DNA of 64,000 bases from DTU015 sp012837895 (GTDB taxonomy: Bacteria; Bacillota; Sulfobacillia; Fermentithermobacillales; Fermentithermobacillaceae). The notes beneath the pieces are model-generated. The model ran no database searches, was not told where the DNA came from, and saw only the letters and a program-made list of their open reading frames with translations. Shown here piece by piece: positions 17,293 to 27,004 of this stretch; within the stretch, counting starts at the first letter, position 1, and every line of letters starts with the position of its first letter. A program made the position numbers and the translations under genes. The DNA lies in contig JBMNKH010000004.1 in assembly GCA_050952085.1 (NCBI GenBank), forward strand, positions 620,001 to 684,000, given 5' to 3'.

Positions 17293-18300
17293 TTACACCT
17301 CAGGCATGTCTATTTCCTGTATAGTGGCGATAGCCCTTGCCCTTACTTCTCCTTTGGCGGGCAAGTTACTCTTCTCGAGCCCCATAAGATAAGCTCCTCC
17401 TGCGGGTTCGAGCTCAGGTTTCTTGAGCCTGGCAAACGGCACAAACTTGTGGCAAGACAGTGCAAACGAATCACCTAGGAGCGGGCTTACACCTTTTGTG
17501 AACAAGCTTCCCACCATCACAATGTCCTGGGGTATCTGCCATGAGCCCAGGGACCTGATCATCCTGCCAATGACGTCCCCCATGGCTGTGCCAAGGCTTA
17601 TCAGTATGTCCATGCAGACCTCATCGCCTTCGTTGGCCAGCTGGAATACGGCCGGCACTATGGCTTCAGCCTTCATGTAAATCTTGGAGAATTTGCCCTG
17701 AACCTCGTACATGTATAGAGACAAATCATCGTAAGACGGGAAATCAAACAGCGAAAGCACAACTTGCTCCAAACGTGTCTTGGGTCCTGTACCGTCATTG
17801 GACCTGAATGCGTAGTGGAGTGCGCTCCTGATAAGGTCGCCTGCTCCGCCTTCGCCACCCCACTCATAGCCCATCCCCCTGCCTGTAATCTTCCTGCCGT
17901 CAGGTGCAGCTGCTGCAAAATTCGCTCCCGTACCGGCTATCACCACACCACCGTAATTCTCTTCAGTACCTGAGCGGAAGCCAACCCATGTGTCGTTCAC
18001 GATCTCGAACTTAAGGCCAGGATATAGTTTTTGAATCCCGGCTGTGAGATTGCGGAAGTCAACAGGGAAATCAGCGCCTGCCAGCCCGAACACGGCGTAG
18101 TCAAGTTTATCTACGCTAACCCCTGCATGGCCTAATGCTGTCCCTACAGCTGAATTGAGGTTAGCCATTGCCATTTCAATGCCTGTAACCTGGTAATTTG
18201 TCGGCCCTGCCAGGCCCGCGCCCAGAATCCGGCCTGTGTCGTCTCCCACCACAGCCAAGGTCTTGGTTGCTCCGCCATCAATGCCCAGAATGAAAGGCAT
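17293..18300 (-). CDS. BadF/BadG-family sugar kinase, probably N-acetylglucosamine kinase
   Basis: A 335-residue ASKHA-fold kinase: phosphate-1 motif FILGIDGGATKT, adenosine motif VVIAGTGANFAA, then GRGMGYEWGGEGGAGDLIRSALHYAFR. The last segment is typical of BadF-type GlcNAc/glucosamine kinases rather than benzoyl-CoA reductase activators, which carry a [4Fe-4S] cysteine pair not seen here. The ATG at 18300 is preceded by AAAGGGGG; an earlier frame start adds 19 unconserved residues. It is the last gene of a minus-strand run with a PIG-L deacetylase and a GH4 glycosidase, which points to phosphorylation of an amino sugar released by those enzymes. Confidence 0.85.
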   Translation of the reverse strand: MPFILGIDGGATKTLAVVGDDTGRILGAGLAGPTNYQVTGIEMAMANLNSAVGTALGHAGVSVDKLDYAVFGLAGADFPVDFRNLTAGIQKLYPGLKFEIVNDTWVGFRSGTEENYGGVVIAGTGANFAAAAPDGRKITGRGMGYEWGGEGGAGDLIRSALHYAFRSNDGTGPKTRLEQVVLSLFDFPSYDDLSLYMYEVQGKFSKIYMKAEAIVPAVFQLANEGDEVCMDILISLGTAMGDVIGRMIRSLGSWQIPQDIVMVGSLFTKGVSPLLGDSFALSCHKFVPFARLKKPELEPAGGAYLMGLEKSNLPAKGEVRARAIATIQEIDMPEV

Positions 18301-18378
18301 TTCCGTCCCCCTTTCTATCACTTCTCGTATACTCAAACCCTGTCGGCATCCAATCAAGAATCGTGATCAAGAGCCCAG

Positions 18379-19707
18379 TCAGAAGCAGGGCAGATTCTTT
18401 CCCCTGAATTGAGGTAAGAACTCACTGTTTGCTTCCAGGATGTCTTTCAGCAAGCTAGCTGCTGTCTCTCCATCCTGAACCAGGGGATGATTGATCAGGG
18501 CTGAAAAAGCTTTCTCAACGCTGCCATGGACTGCTGCCTCAACTGTTAGCTGTTCGTAGCATTTCACTTTCTGGACCAATCCCAGGACCTCTGCAGGCAG
18601 CATTTTTTGTGCCACTGGTTTCGGTCCTGCGCCGTCGACTGCCGACGTAACTTCCACTACTGCGTCTGGCGGGAGACCGGGCACGGTTCCCTTATTCTCC
18701 ACGTTGAGCACTTCAAGATGGGGAACATTCCTCACTATGCTGGATATTGAGTTAAGAGCAACGTCAGAGTAGTATGCGCCGCCCCGTTTCTTGAGATCAG
18801 CCGGGAGGGTGTCAAGGGCTTGGTCTGAATACAAGTTGAAGAGCCGTTCTTCGATCTTCATCATCTGGTCAGCCCTTGTACCTTTGCCAGATGAGATGTC
18901 ACTTTGTTGCTCTCTAATTGCCTTTAACCGGGGCCAATAGTAGAAGAGGTAGCTGCCTGGGATTACCTTAAGCTCCCTCACGAAAAATGCGAGGTGCCGG
19001 CCCACTTTGATCTTGTCCAGGTATTGTTCAAGCAAAGGCGAGCTCATAACCTGATCCATAACGTCTGCACCATCCAGGTACAGCCCGGTGACGAAAGACA
19101 GGTGGTTTAACCCTGACACGTCAACGCTCAGCCTTTGATGTTCAACCCCCAAGGCTTGGCTGATTCCCATCTTGATTGATATGGGTACGTTGCACAAACC
19201 GAACACTTTGGCCTGTGTGTGTTTAAGGAGCGCTTCGGTTACAATCCCTGACGGGTTGGTGAAGTTGAGGAGCCAAGCGTTTGGGCAGGTTCTCTGCATT
19301 GCCTCTGCTATGCTGAGGGCGGCGGGAATTGTCCTCAACGCACATGCAAATCCGCCCGGGCCTGTGGTTTCCTGACCGACTATGCCGTACTTGGCGGGAA
19401 TGTGTTCGTCTGTCTGCCTGGCTTTCATCCCGCCAACGCGGATCTGGCTTATGACGAAATCCGCGCCTTCAAGCCCCGGGGCAATATCAGTCCACCTGGT
19501 TACCTTGCACGGCATACCGGCCTTCTCAATCATTCTTTGCACGAAACCGCCGACTACTTCCAGTCTATCCCTGCCTTGGGGAATATCTATGAGTGCCAGG
19601 TGTTCCGCCAGGAACTCGTTGTCCTCCCAGCGCTTGATAAGCCCGTCGATGAGCTCAGGGGTATACGATGAACCCCCGCCGATCACTGCTAATCTAATGG
19701 TTTTCAT
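18379..19707 (-). CDS. glycoside hydrolase family 4 enzyme (6-phospho-beta-glucosidase-like)
   Basis: GH4 enzymes hydrolyse glycosides by an NAD+- and Mn2+-dependent redox mechanism and usually act on 6-phosphorylated sugars. The 442-residue protein has the NAD-binding AVIGGGSSYTPELIDGL, then the conserved SQIRVGGMKARQTDEHIP, GQETTGPGGFACALRTIP and LNFTNPSGIVTEA. The metal-ligand region FGLCNVP and the histidine in SGLNHLSF are also present. The ATG at 19707 gives the standard N-terminus, although the GGGAGGG upstream is 18 nt away. The neighbouring deacetylase and kinase suggest a chitobiose-type pathway analogous to ChbG/ChbF; the specificity is inferred, not shown. Confidence 0.9.
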   Translation of the reverse strand: MKTIRLAVIGGGSSYTPELIDGLIKRWEDNEFLAEHLALIDIPQGRDRLEVVGGFVQRMIEKAGMPCKVTRWTDIAPGLEGADFVISQIRVGGMKARQTDEHIPAKYGIVGQETTGPGGFACALRTIPAALSIAEAMQRTCPNAWLLNFTNPSGIVTEALLKHTQAKVFGLCNVPISIKMGISQALGVEHQRLSVDVSGLNHLSFVTGLYLDGADVMDQVMSSPLLEQYLDKIKVGRHLAFFVRELKVIPGSYLFYYWPRLKAIREQQSDISSGKGTRADQMMKIEERLFNLYSDQALDTLPADLKKRGGAYYSDVALNSISSIVRNVPHLEVLNVENKGTVPGLPPDAVVEVTSAVDGAGPKPVAQKMLPAEVLGLVQKVKCYEQLTVEAAVHGSVEKAFSALINHPLVQDGETAASLLKDILEANSEFLPQFRGKNLPCF

Positions 19708-19751
19708 GTTTCTAAGACGTTGGTGTCCCTCCCTTCCAGACAAGGTCATAA

Positions 19752-20495
19752 TCAAGCTTCCCACGTGTCTACCATAACATGAAGGTGAGTAGTGGTGAGT
19801 ACCTTGAATGCTTCTCCTACCCTGGCGTTTGCATTGCTCCCGTATTCTCTTGACTTGGCCAGTATCAGCGGGTAGAACATGTCCCAGGTGGGGCCGGGGA
19901 ATTGAGACCTATGGCATTTTATTGCCTCAAGCTTCTTTTCCCATGTGGCGTCGATACCAATGAAGGTATTCGGCTTGAGCGACAGTGCCAGGGCGATTCC
20001 GGTTACCTGCCATGGGACAAGGCCGTGCTCCATGTCTTCAGGTTGAATCATTGGCAATCCGGCAAAAAGGCAAGCCTCTACTGCGGCCATTGAGGCCCTG
20101 CGGTGATCAGGATGTGCCTCATAGGGAAGCCACGGGTCCAGGCTGATTACGAAATCAGGCTGGACTTCCCTGATGAGCGAAATCAGTGGCTCCCGTACTG
20201 TTTCAGGCTTAGGCACCTCTGTGTCCTGAAAACCAAGCCATATTATGTCTGCAACCCCAAGCACCTTTCCGGCTTGTTCCTGTTCAGCCCTCCTGATCGC
20301 AGCAACTTGAGCTTCTGAAAAGCCAGGTTCAAGGCCTCCCTTGGCCCCATCTGTCACCATGGCATAAGTGATTTTGGCACCTTTTTCAGCCAGGAGCGCG
20401 ATGGTTCCTCCCGCCGCGATCTCTGCGTCGTCAGGGTGGGGTGATACCACCAGCACATTTTGTGCCTGTTTGAGGTCGGGGATTGGGATGTACAC
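19752..20495 (-). CDS. PIG-L (LmbE) family N-deacetylase
   Basis: A 247-residue zinc-dependent deacetylase with the metal-binding motif SPHPDDAEIAAGG near the N-terminus and the second histidine motif AHPDHR at about residue 130. The family removes acetyl groups from GlcNAc-containing substrates (BshB in bacillithiol synthesis, DAC-type enzymes in chitin use). A GTG at 20495 with AAAGGAGGG upstream is the start. Because the next genes encode a GH4 glycosidase and an amino-sugar kinase, a catabolic role on an acetylated disaccharide or GlcNAc is more likely than bacillithiol synthesis. No BshA or BshC is present here. Confidence 0.88.
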   Translation of the reverse strand: MYIPIPDLKQAQNVLVVSPHPDDAEIAAGGTIALLAEKGAKITYAMVTDGAKGGLEPGFSEAQVAAIRRAEQEQAGKVLGVADIIWLGFQDTEVPKPETVREPLISLIREVQPDFVISLDPWLPYEAHPDHRRASMAAVEACLFAGLPMIQPEDMEHGLVPWQVTGIALALSLKPNTFIGIDATWEKKLEAIKCHRSQFPGPTWDMFYPLILAKSREYGSNANARVGEAFKVLTTTHLHVMVDTWEA

Positions 20496-20543
20496 TGCAA
20501 CTTCCCTCCTTTCGCCGGGTGTTTCACCGGATGTCTGTGTATG

Positions 20544-22499
20544 TTAGCTATGTGACAAATCTCTTTCCACAAGCAACCTGTATTTTGAGTCCGGGTTGGC
20601 CATGAGATCTTCGTGCGTTCCCCGCTCTGTTATTGCACCGTTTTCAAGGTACAGGATTTCGTCGGCGCTCTCAACCGTAGACAGCCTGTGGGCGATTACG
20701 ATGCAAGTGCGCGTTTCCATGAGCTGCCGCAAAGCATCTTGGACCAACCTTTCAGATCCGGTATCAAGGGACGATGTAGCTTCGTCCAGCAGGAGCACAG
20801 GCGCGTCCTTGAAAACAGCCCTGGCAATGGCAATCCGCTGCCGTTGGCCGCCTGATAGGTTCCTACCTCTTTGTCCCACCTGTGAATGAACCCCTTCTGG
20901 CAAGCTGCGTACAAAGCCGCCGGCGTGGGCGATGGCAAGTGCTTTTTCAACGTTGTCTACGCCTGGGTCAGGGGCAGCAACTTGTGCATGACCTTGCACG
21001 TTCTCCAGGACCGTTCCTGAAAACAAGAACGCGTCTTGGGGGACATACGAGAATTTGGCCCGCCAGGATTCCAAACTCGTTTGATAGATGCTTTGACCTT
21101 CCACCACTATATCCCCTGACAAGGGAGGATACAGGCCGAGCAATAACTTAAACAGGGTTGTCTTGCCGCTGCCCGATGGGCCTACAACTGCTACGGTCTT
21201 ACCTCTGGGTACGGCAAAAGAGACGTTCTCCAGGGCATTCCCTGTGCTTCCTGGGTACCTGAAGGTTAAGCCTCTCACCAGTATGGCAGGTTGCCCCGTT
21301 TCTGCACTGGCTAAGGGTTCAACCGTACATGGGGGTTTTCCAATGGTTTTGGTCGTGCTTTCAGTAGTGGTTTCTCTAGTGATTTCAGTAGGCGTTGCTG
21401 TATGGGAAGGAGCGGTCCGTGTGTAGACGACGGGTTCACCAGGGGCGTCGAGTATCTCCAGAACTCTTTCGCCTGCAGCCAGGTTTGCCTGAATTCCCGC
21501 AATTGCGGCACCCAGCGTGGAGAACAAGTTCCTTACCGGGTTCATGAGCTGTACTATGGCTACAAGCACCGGTATCAGGGTGGGCTTGAGGATGGCCTGG
21601 TGGGCAGCGTACACAACGAAGAGCATCCTGGCAACCCCTGCGATCCCGTCTGCGGCTGAGTGTCCGGCTTCCAGGTATGTCTGGCGCATGCCCGCCTTGT
21701 GTACTTGTGTGGCCTGGCCAACTACACGCATGTGCATGATATCAGACAGATTGAAAGTCCTGATAACTTCAGCTCCTTGGATGAGGTCTGAAAACCCGGA
21801 CACAAGTTTTCCCTTGTTTTCCTGAAGTGTCTTCCCGGCTTCCCTGAGCCGGGGAGCAAAGAGTAAACTGGCGATAACCGGCAGGGCACATATTGCAATA
21901 GACATGAGGCCGAGTTCCGGATCAAGCATCACAGCGTAAATGGCAGCCCCTGTTCCTGAAAAAACCGTGTTGGCCAGGACCTGAAACGATTGGCTGAAAA
22001 CCGTACCTGCAAGGGTGGTGTCGTTGGTTGCCCTGGAGAGGATATCACCTGAGTGCCGTTGTTCCATGGCTGCTACAGGCATCTTCAAGACCGTGTGAAA
22101 GAAGGCATCTCTCAAGTCACCCAGAGCCATGGTGGTTGCGTTGATGAGTTTTCTTCCTGTCCAGAACACAAGCGCGCCTGCGGCAAGAATAGTTGTGGTC
22201 ATAAGGCCTACCGACCCCAGGATAGCACGGGTATCCACAGCCATTGCACCACGGGCAAAGTCCATGAGCATTCGTGCAAACAGTACGTTAATTCCCAAGT
22301 TGGCCAGGGCTATGCCTGCGATGCCTGTAAGATAGGCGGCGGTATAAGGTTTCATGAATTGGAACAGGCGCTGCAAGACCTTAGGTTGTCTCTCTGCCCG
22401 GGCGTTTGCGTGAGATTTGCCAGCATCGGGTTGGAGTGCTGGCTGCTGTGCCGGCCCTGTCCTAGCGGTCCTAGCGGTCTTGCCCGGAGTTGAAGCCAC
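20544..22499 (-). CDS. ABC exporter half-transporter (permease-ATPase fusion), second of a pair
   Basis: A 651-residue type IV ABC exporter: six transmembrane helices at about residues 50-330, then an ATPase with VGPSGSGKTT, LSGGQRQRIAIARA, LLLDEATSSLD and the H-loop IAHRLST, all canonical. Between the two domains lies a Thr/Glu/Lys-rich low-complexity stretch of about 45 residues (about 21310-21430) that standard exporters lack. The first 35 residues are also low in complexity, with a tandem repeat near 22460. Its start follows the stop of the other half-transporter with no room for a separate promoter, so a heterodimer is likely. The substrate is unknown. Confidence 0.92.
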   Translation of the reverse strand: MASTPGKTARTARTGPAQQPALQPDAGKSHANARAERQPKVLQRLFQFMKPYTAAYLTGIAGIALANLGINVLFARMLMDFARGAMAVDTRAILGSVGLMTTTILAAGALVFWTGRKLINATTMALGDLRDAFFHTVLKMPVAAMEQRHSGDILSRATNDTTLAGTVFSQSFQVLANTVFSGTGAAIYAVMLDPELGLMSIAICALPVIASLLFAPRLREAGKTLQENKGKLVSGFSDLIQGAEVIRTFNLSDIMHMRVVGQATQVHKAGMRQTYLEAGHSAADGIAGVARMLFVVYAAHQAILKPTLIPVLVAIVQLMNPVRNLFSTLGAAIAGIQANLAAGERVLEILDAPGEPVVYTRTAPSHTATPTEITRETTTESTTKTIGKPPCTVEPLASAETGQPAILVRGLTFRYPGSTGNALENVSFAVPRGKTVAVVGPSGSGKTTLFKLLLGLYPPLSGDIVVEGQSIYQTSLESWRAKFSYVPQDAFLFSGTVLENVQGHAQVAAPDPGVDNVEKALAIAHAGGFVRSLPEGVHSQVGQRGRNLSGGQRQRIAIARAVFKDAPVLLLDEATSSLDTGSERLVQDALRQLMETRTCIVIAHRLSTVESADEILYLENGAITERGTHEDLMANPDSKYRLLVERDLSHS

Positions 22500-22502
22500 C
22501 TG

Positions 22503-24386
22503 CTACACCTCCTCTGAGAGATTATTGTCCTGGAGGTTATTGTCCTGTTCTAGCCCGGTTTCTTCCGCAGAGCGATGAGAATCTCCAGAGCTAGCCGGCG
22601 AAGCAGAGTGATCCTGCCCGCTTTGCTGCGAAGAATAAAGGGTGGCGTAGCGTCCCTTAGCTTCCATGAGAGATGCATGGGTTCCGCTTTCAACCAAGGT
22701 GCCGCCCTCAAGTACATAGATCCTGTCCATGTTCACGATGGTTGAAAGCCTGTGGGCGATTGCCATGACCGTCCTACCTTCAAACATCTCCATCAGGCTG
22801 TCCAACACTTGGCGTTCTACATCGTAGTCCATCGCTGACGTTGCTTCATCAAGCAACAGTATTTCCGGTTCGCGCAGGATGGCACGTGCCAGCGACAAGC
22901 GCTGGCGTTCCCCGCCTGAAAACCTGCCTGCCATCTCGCCTGCCTGGGTCTCATAGGCATCAGGCAATTCACTGATGAAACCGCTTATGCAGGCAGTATT
23001 GGCCGCCCGGTTCACTTCCTCCATAGTGACATCAGGCATGCCCATGGTAAGGTTTTCCCTGATGGAATAGGGAAACAAGTATGTATCCTGGCTTACCTTG
23101 GCGAAGTGAGAACGCAGGTGTCTGAGGGACCATTTGCTCACGTCATGTCCTCCAACGAGAACTGTCCCCTGGTCCGGTTCGTACTCGCCAAGCAACAGTC
23201 TGAAGATAGTGGACTTTCCCGAACCGCTTGATCCTGCAAAGGCCACCTTTTCCCCTTGTTCCACAGTGAAACTTACATTTTTCAGGGCAGGCTCTTTAGC
23301 ATCCGGATACGCAAAGGTTACGTTCTGGAATTCAACCACAGGGACGCCTTCAATGAATTCAAATGGTTTGCCGCATTCACGTTCCACGGGTATCCGGAGC
23401 ACTTCCAGCACACGTTCTAAAGCGGCTGAATTGGATGCAATCTCACCCAGGTTTCTGGGTAAGCCCTCCATGGGGAAAGTAACAAAATTGAGGAGATCTA
23501 TGAACGCAAATAACACACCGAAAGTGACGCGGCCCTGGAGCATCAGGATGCCTCCCAGACCAAACACCAGGAGGAACGGTGTGAAGGAAACAATCAGGCC
23601 CACTGAAGCCAGCAGTGCCGCAAAGGTGTTCCGGCGCGTGCTCTTCTCCAGCCATATCTTGCTGTACAGGCGGAATCTTTCAGACAGGTTCTTCCCCAGT
23701 CCGAATACCCTGGCGATGGCGGCCCCAGCTATGGATTCTTCCATCAGAACGCTGATCTCGCTCAAAGCTTCCTGGGCTTCTTTGGTAAGTGCAGCCAGGG
23801 GCCCCTGGAGTTTTCCGGCTGCAAAGAAAATAAGCGGTGTGCCGAACACAGCCACGATCGCCAGGAGCCAGTCTTTGTATACCATGTAACACACTGCCAG
23901 TATTGCAGTGAGGAGTCCTGATATGAGTCTGAGTAAGTTATCTTGAAGCAAGGTTTGGACCAGGTTAAGGTCGTTTGTGACCCTGGCAAGGATCTGTCCT
24001 GAGTGTTCCCCGGACATGTATGATGCCCTGGCACGGCTTATCCTGTAAGCTGCCTTCGAGTTAAGCAGGGCAACTGATGAATGCCCGTAGCGCCCTATTG
24101 ATACCTTTTGCACGGTAATAAGGAGCACCGCAACAGCTTCCAGGGCCAGGGTCGCGGTAGCTGCCTTGTTGAACTCCGGCAGGTCGGCTGCGAGCATTGA
24201 ATCCCATAGAAGGGCGAAGAGGCTTGCTTGGACAACATGGATGACTGCTGTTATAACTGCGGCTGTGACTGCCACGAGCAGGTACAGACTAAGGTTACCG
24301 GTCAGCGCAAAAGCAGCATTCAGCAACCGCCACGTCTTGCCTTTTTCTTTGGCGGCGGTGCCCTCTTGTTTCGCTCCGCTCTTCAT
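22503..24386 (-). CDS. ABC exporter half-transporter (permease-ATPase fusion), first of a pair
   Basis: A 627-residue exporter subunit with an N-terminal six-helix domain (about 20-320) and an ATPase carrying GSSGSGKST, RFSGGERQRLSLARA, LLLDEATSAMD and IAHRLST. Both halves of the pair keep the catalytic glutamate, so neither nucleotide site looks degenerate, unlike BmrCD- or TM287/288-type heterodimers. The C-terminal 35 residues are polar and include a 15-bp tandem duplication (22522-22547) giving a repeated DNNL. ATG 24386 has AAGGAG upstream. The gene leads a minus-strand run of five (two exporters, deacetylase, glycosidase, kinase) with small gaps. Confidence 0.92.
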   Translation of the reverse strand: MKSGAKQEGTAAKEKGKTWRLLNAAFALTGNLSLYLLVAVTAAVITAVIHVVQASLFALLWDSMLAADLPEFNKAATATLALEAVAVLLITVQKVSIGRYGHSSVALLNSKAAYRISRARASYMSGEHSGQILARVTNDLNLVQTLLQDNLLRLISGLLTAILAVCYMVYKDWLLAIVAVFGTPLIFFAAGKLQGPLAALTKEAQEALSEISVLMEESIAGAAIARVFGLGKNLSERFRLYSKIWLEKSTRRNTFAALLASVGLIVSFTPFLLVFGLGGILMLQGRVTFGVLFAFIDLLNFVTFPMEGLPRNLGEIASNSAALERVLEVLRIPVERECGKPFEFIEGVPVVEFQNVTFAYPDAKEPALKNVSFTVEQGEKVAFAGSSGSGKSTIFRLLLGEYEPDQGTVLVGGHDVSKWSLRHLRSHFAKVSQDTYLFPYSIRENLTMGMPDVTMEEVNRAANTACISGFISELPDAYETQAGEMAGRFSGGERQRLSLARAILREPEILLLDEATSAMDYDVERQVLDSLMEMFEGRTVMAIAHRLSTIVNMDRIYVLEGGTLVESGTHASLMEAKGRYATLYSSQQSGQDHSASPASSGDSHRSAEETGLEQDNNLQDNNLSEEV

Positions 24387-24782
24387 CTTACAAGTCTCCT
24401 TCCGAGGTCTTCAGCGGCCGGCTTACCGGGTGTGGCAAATATTCTATTTGGTAAACCTTATTATGATGATTCTGACAATGACGTTAATTTCCTTCTGAAC
24501 ACTGTGCAGTGAAACCCCGGTAAGTGGATACCAGTCTTAGCGCAAAATGGTATTAGAACCGACCGCTATCTGGTGCAGACCGGCTGCTTCCGGGCCGGAC
24601 CCGGTGCTACAAGCAACCAGTTCCGGCATAGTAAGAGAAGGAGTTTCCACAAAGGCACAGAATTGGGTTACTGCGTCTTGCTGTACCATGGTCGGTTGAA
24701 ACGATTGCCCTTGTTTCAAACTGCCTGCTTAAGACAGGGTGTGGAAGCCCGGGCACTACTCGACGGAAAAGGGGAGGTTGGT
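24387..24782. other. divergent intergenic region without a visible gene
   Basis: These 396 bp separate the minus-strand exporter operon from the plus-strand transporter pseudogene. Short open frames cross it, but none has a ribosome binding site with a family-like product. GGGGAGG at 24771 is the site of the pseudogene. I see no operator or riboswitch here. Confidence 0.5.
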
Positions 24783-26082
24783 GTGAGCAAGCTTAGGGAT
24801 TTCATCTACAGCCTTGGTAGTTTCTCCGCATCTATCCTTGGCCAGACAGTGACCACGTTTGCAATATACTACTATGTTGATGTGCTGAAAGTGCCGACCA
24901 AGATGATAAGCTTGGTGATGCTGTTCTACGGGATTTGGAATGCCATAAACGACCCCTTGTTCGGCCAGATTTCAGATACCACCAGAACCAAGTGGTGGAG
25001 GCGTATCCCGTATGTTGCAGGATTTACCCTTCCGCTTTGTATAGCTTTTGCCCTTTTGTGGATGCCGCCGTACCCAGCAGGAGCGGAGAAATCGCTGTTC
25101 ATCTGGTATTTTATTGTCATCTTCCTGTTTGACGGCCTTTTTACCATAGTCGTGCTCAATTGGACCGCCCTTTTCCCGGAAATGTCAACTCGAAGACAGG
25201 GCACGGGTTTCCGCCTTAAGGCAGGTACTCGGTATCATAGGGCTGATTTTCGGGGTCGCCCTGCCTCCGGTTCTGGCTGACAGCTTTGGCTGGAGTTTCG
25301 TGGGGATTGCCTTCGGCGTCCTGGGCCTGGTAACCATGTATGCATCCTTGTACGGCGCCAAGGAAAGGCCTGAACTCGCCCAGGAAGCAAGCCTTCCGCT
25401 GGGACAGGCGCTGAAGGAGACTTACCTGAATAAGTCTTTTCTCACATATGTGATCCCTGCAATGCTCATCCAATACACTTTTGTGGCGCTTCAAGCGGTG
25501 ATCCCCTTCTACACCAAGTATGTGCTCAATGCCAGTGAATTTGAGACCACAGTATTCCTGGGGGCCATGTTTGTCACGGCAATTCCCTTGGCAGCCGTTT
25601 GAGGGAAGATTATCGCCAGGCTAGGCGCTAAGAAGTCATTCATTTATTCGGGGGTTTGGTACGCCGTTTGCCTGTTGCCGTTCTGGATAGCTAGGAATTA
25701 CATCCATGCGGTGATTATAGCCGTATTTATCGCATTTGGACTGGCAGGGCTGCTCGTGCTCCTGGATGTTCTCATAGCTGATGTAGTAGATGAAGACGAA
25801 ATCAAGACCGGGGTCAGGCGGGAAGGGATGTACTTCGGGGTGAACGGGTTCATGATCAGGCTTGGGATTTCCCTGAACGCCATCGTAATGGGGAACGTAC
25901 TCAACGCTTTCGGGTACGATCCCAACCTTGAGGTCCAACCGGCCAGCGCCTTGACAGGGATGAAACTCCTGATGACTCTCGTGCCTATCCTTGCCATGGC
26001 CGTTGCTATCCTGGTTTTCCGCCACTACCCGTTGGAAGGGGAGAGGCTGGAGGAAATCAAGGCCCGCCTGGGTCAAAGGTAA
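24783..26082 (+). pseudogene. GPH/MFS sugar:cation symporter, frameshifted and with an in-frame stop
   Basis: The intact protein would be a roughly 430-residue glycoside-pentoside-hexuronide symporter. The GTG start at 24783 has GGGGAGG upstream. The first frame encodes typical helices (SFSASILGQTVTTFAIYYYVD, IWNAINDPLFGQISDTTRTKW) up to LFPEM at 25182. There the frame must move to the one reading LEDRARVSALRQVLGIIG, consistent with loss of 2 nt around 25185-25191. A TGA at 25600-25602 then sits exactly where the family has the Trp of W-GK-x-x-x-R-x-G, followed by open frame to 26082. Two independent lesions indicate a dead gene. TGA ends other genes here, so recoding is unlikely. Confidence 0.88.
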
Positions 26083-26146
26083 TCCAGAGGTAATCCAGGC
26101 AGGCCTTTTGTAAAGCGCGTGGCAGGACAGCCCAAGTCAAACTCGC

Positions 26147-26665
26147 CTATTCCAGTCTGCCCATCCCGGCTTGATTGTTCTGCCCTGCTATTTTTATAGC
26201 TTCCGCAACCAGGCCTGTAGGATTGGCGTAGTTAATCAGCCACGCCCTGGGGTTTTTCTCCTGGATCTCAGCGGCGATTTCCACCATGACAGGGATCGTG
26301 CGTAAGGCCATGGCTAATCCGCCCGGCCCTGTGGTTTCTTGCCCTATGACCCTGTGCTTTAAGGGGATGCTCTCATCAATGTGCCTGCTCTGAAGCCCGC
26401 CTACTCTTATCTGGCATACTATGAAATCCATGTTCCTTATGGCTTGGTCCCTGTCTGTTGTAAGTTCCAATTTGCATTGGGGTAGGGTGTTCTCAAGCAT
26501 GTGACGGGCCACGGAGCCTACGCTTTCCAGCTTGTGCGCGTCAATGTCCATGAGCACAAGCCGGTCCAGGGGCACATCTTCCGACTTATTTATGAAACCT
26601 TGTATGAGGCCGGGTGTATAAGCACTCCCGCCTCCCAGTATGGATACGTTCAGGCCTTGGGACAT
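26147..26665 (-). pseudogene. truncated GH4 glycosidase, N-terminal part only
   Basis: A 172-residue fragment with a good start (AAGGAGG before ATG 26665) and an intact GH4 N-terminal half: LGGGSAYTPGLIQGF, CQIRVGGLQSRHIDES, GQETTGPGGLAMALRT, INYANPTGLVAEA. It stops just before the metal- and substrate-binding regions, so about 260 residues are missing and it cannot be active. It resembles the intact GH4 at 18379 but is clearly a different paralogue. Together with the adjacent broken GPH symporter it looks like the remnant of a sugar-6-phosphate utilisation locus. Confidence 0.85.
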
Positions 26666-27004
26666 GGCATGACCTCCTTGCCTGAACGGTTCCGGAACCG
26701 CCTACTCACAAACTTAAGCAATTGCTTCAAGGCAAGACGGGTTTTTCCTCCTGCAGTACTTGTACTTTATACTCCTATTCTCCAGGATGTATTCTCGCCG
26801 GATCCGGCACAGATTCTGCAGTCCAGTCCTTCCAGGGTGCTAAAGGCAGCGGCGCTAAAGACAGCTGGAGGCGTTAAGGACGTTAGAGCCGCTATATGTT
26901 GACGCCGGACTTACATGGTATTTTATTGACATGCCAGGCAAAGCCTAGCTACGATTAGGATGAAAATCATCAGGATGAAGTCTCGTGAAAAAGGCGGGTT
27001 GTGT

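Noticed and set aside
25600..25602. TGA in the GPH symporter gene as selenocysteine or recoded tryptophan
   Set aside because: TGA ends several intact genes in the window, the family has Trp there, and a separate frameshift is already present. Simple inactivation explains both.
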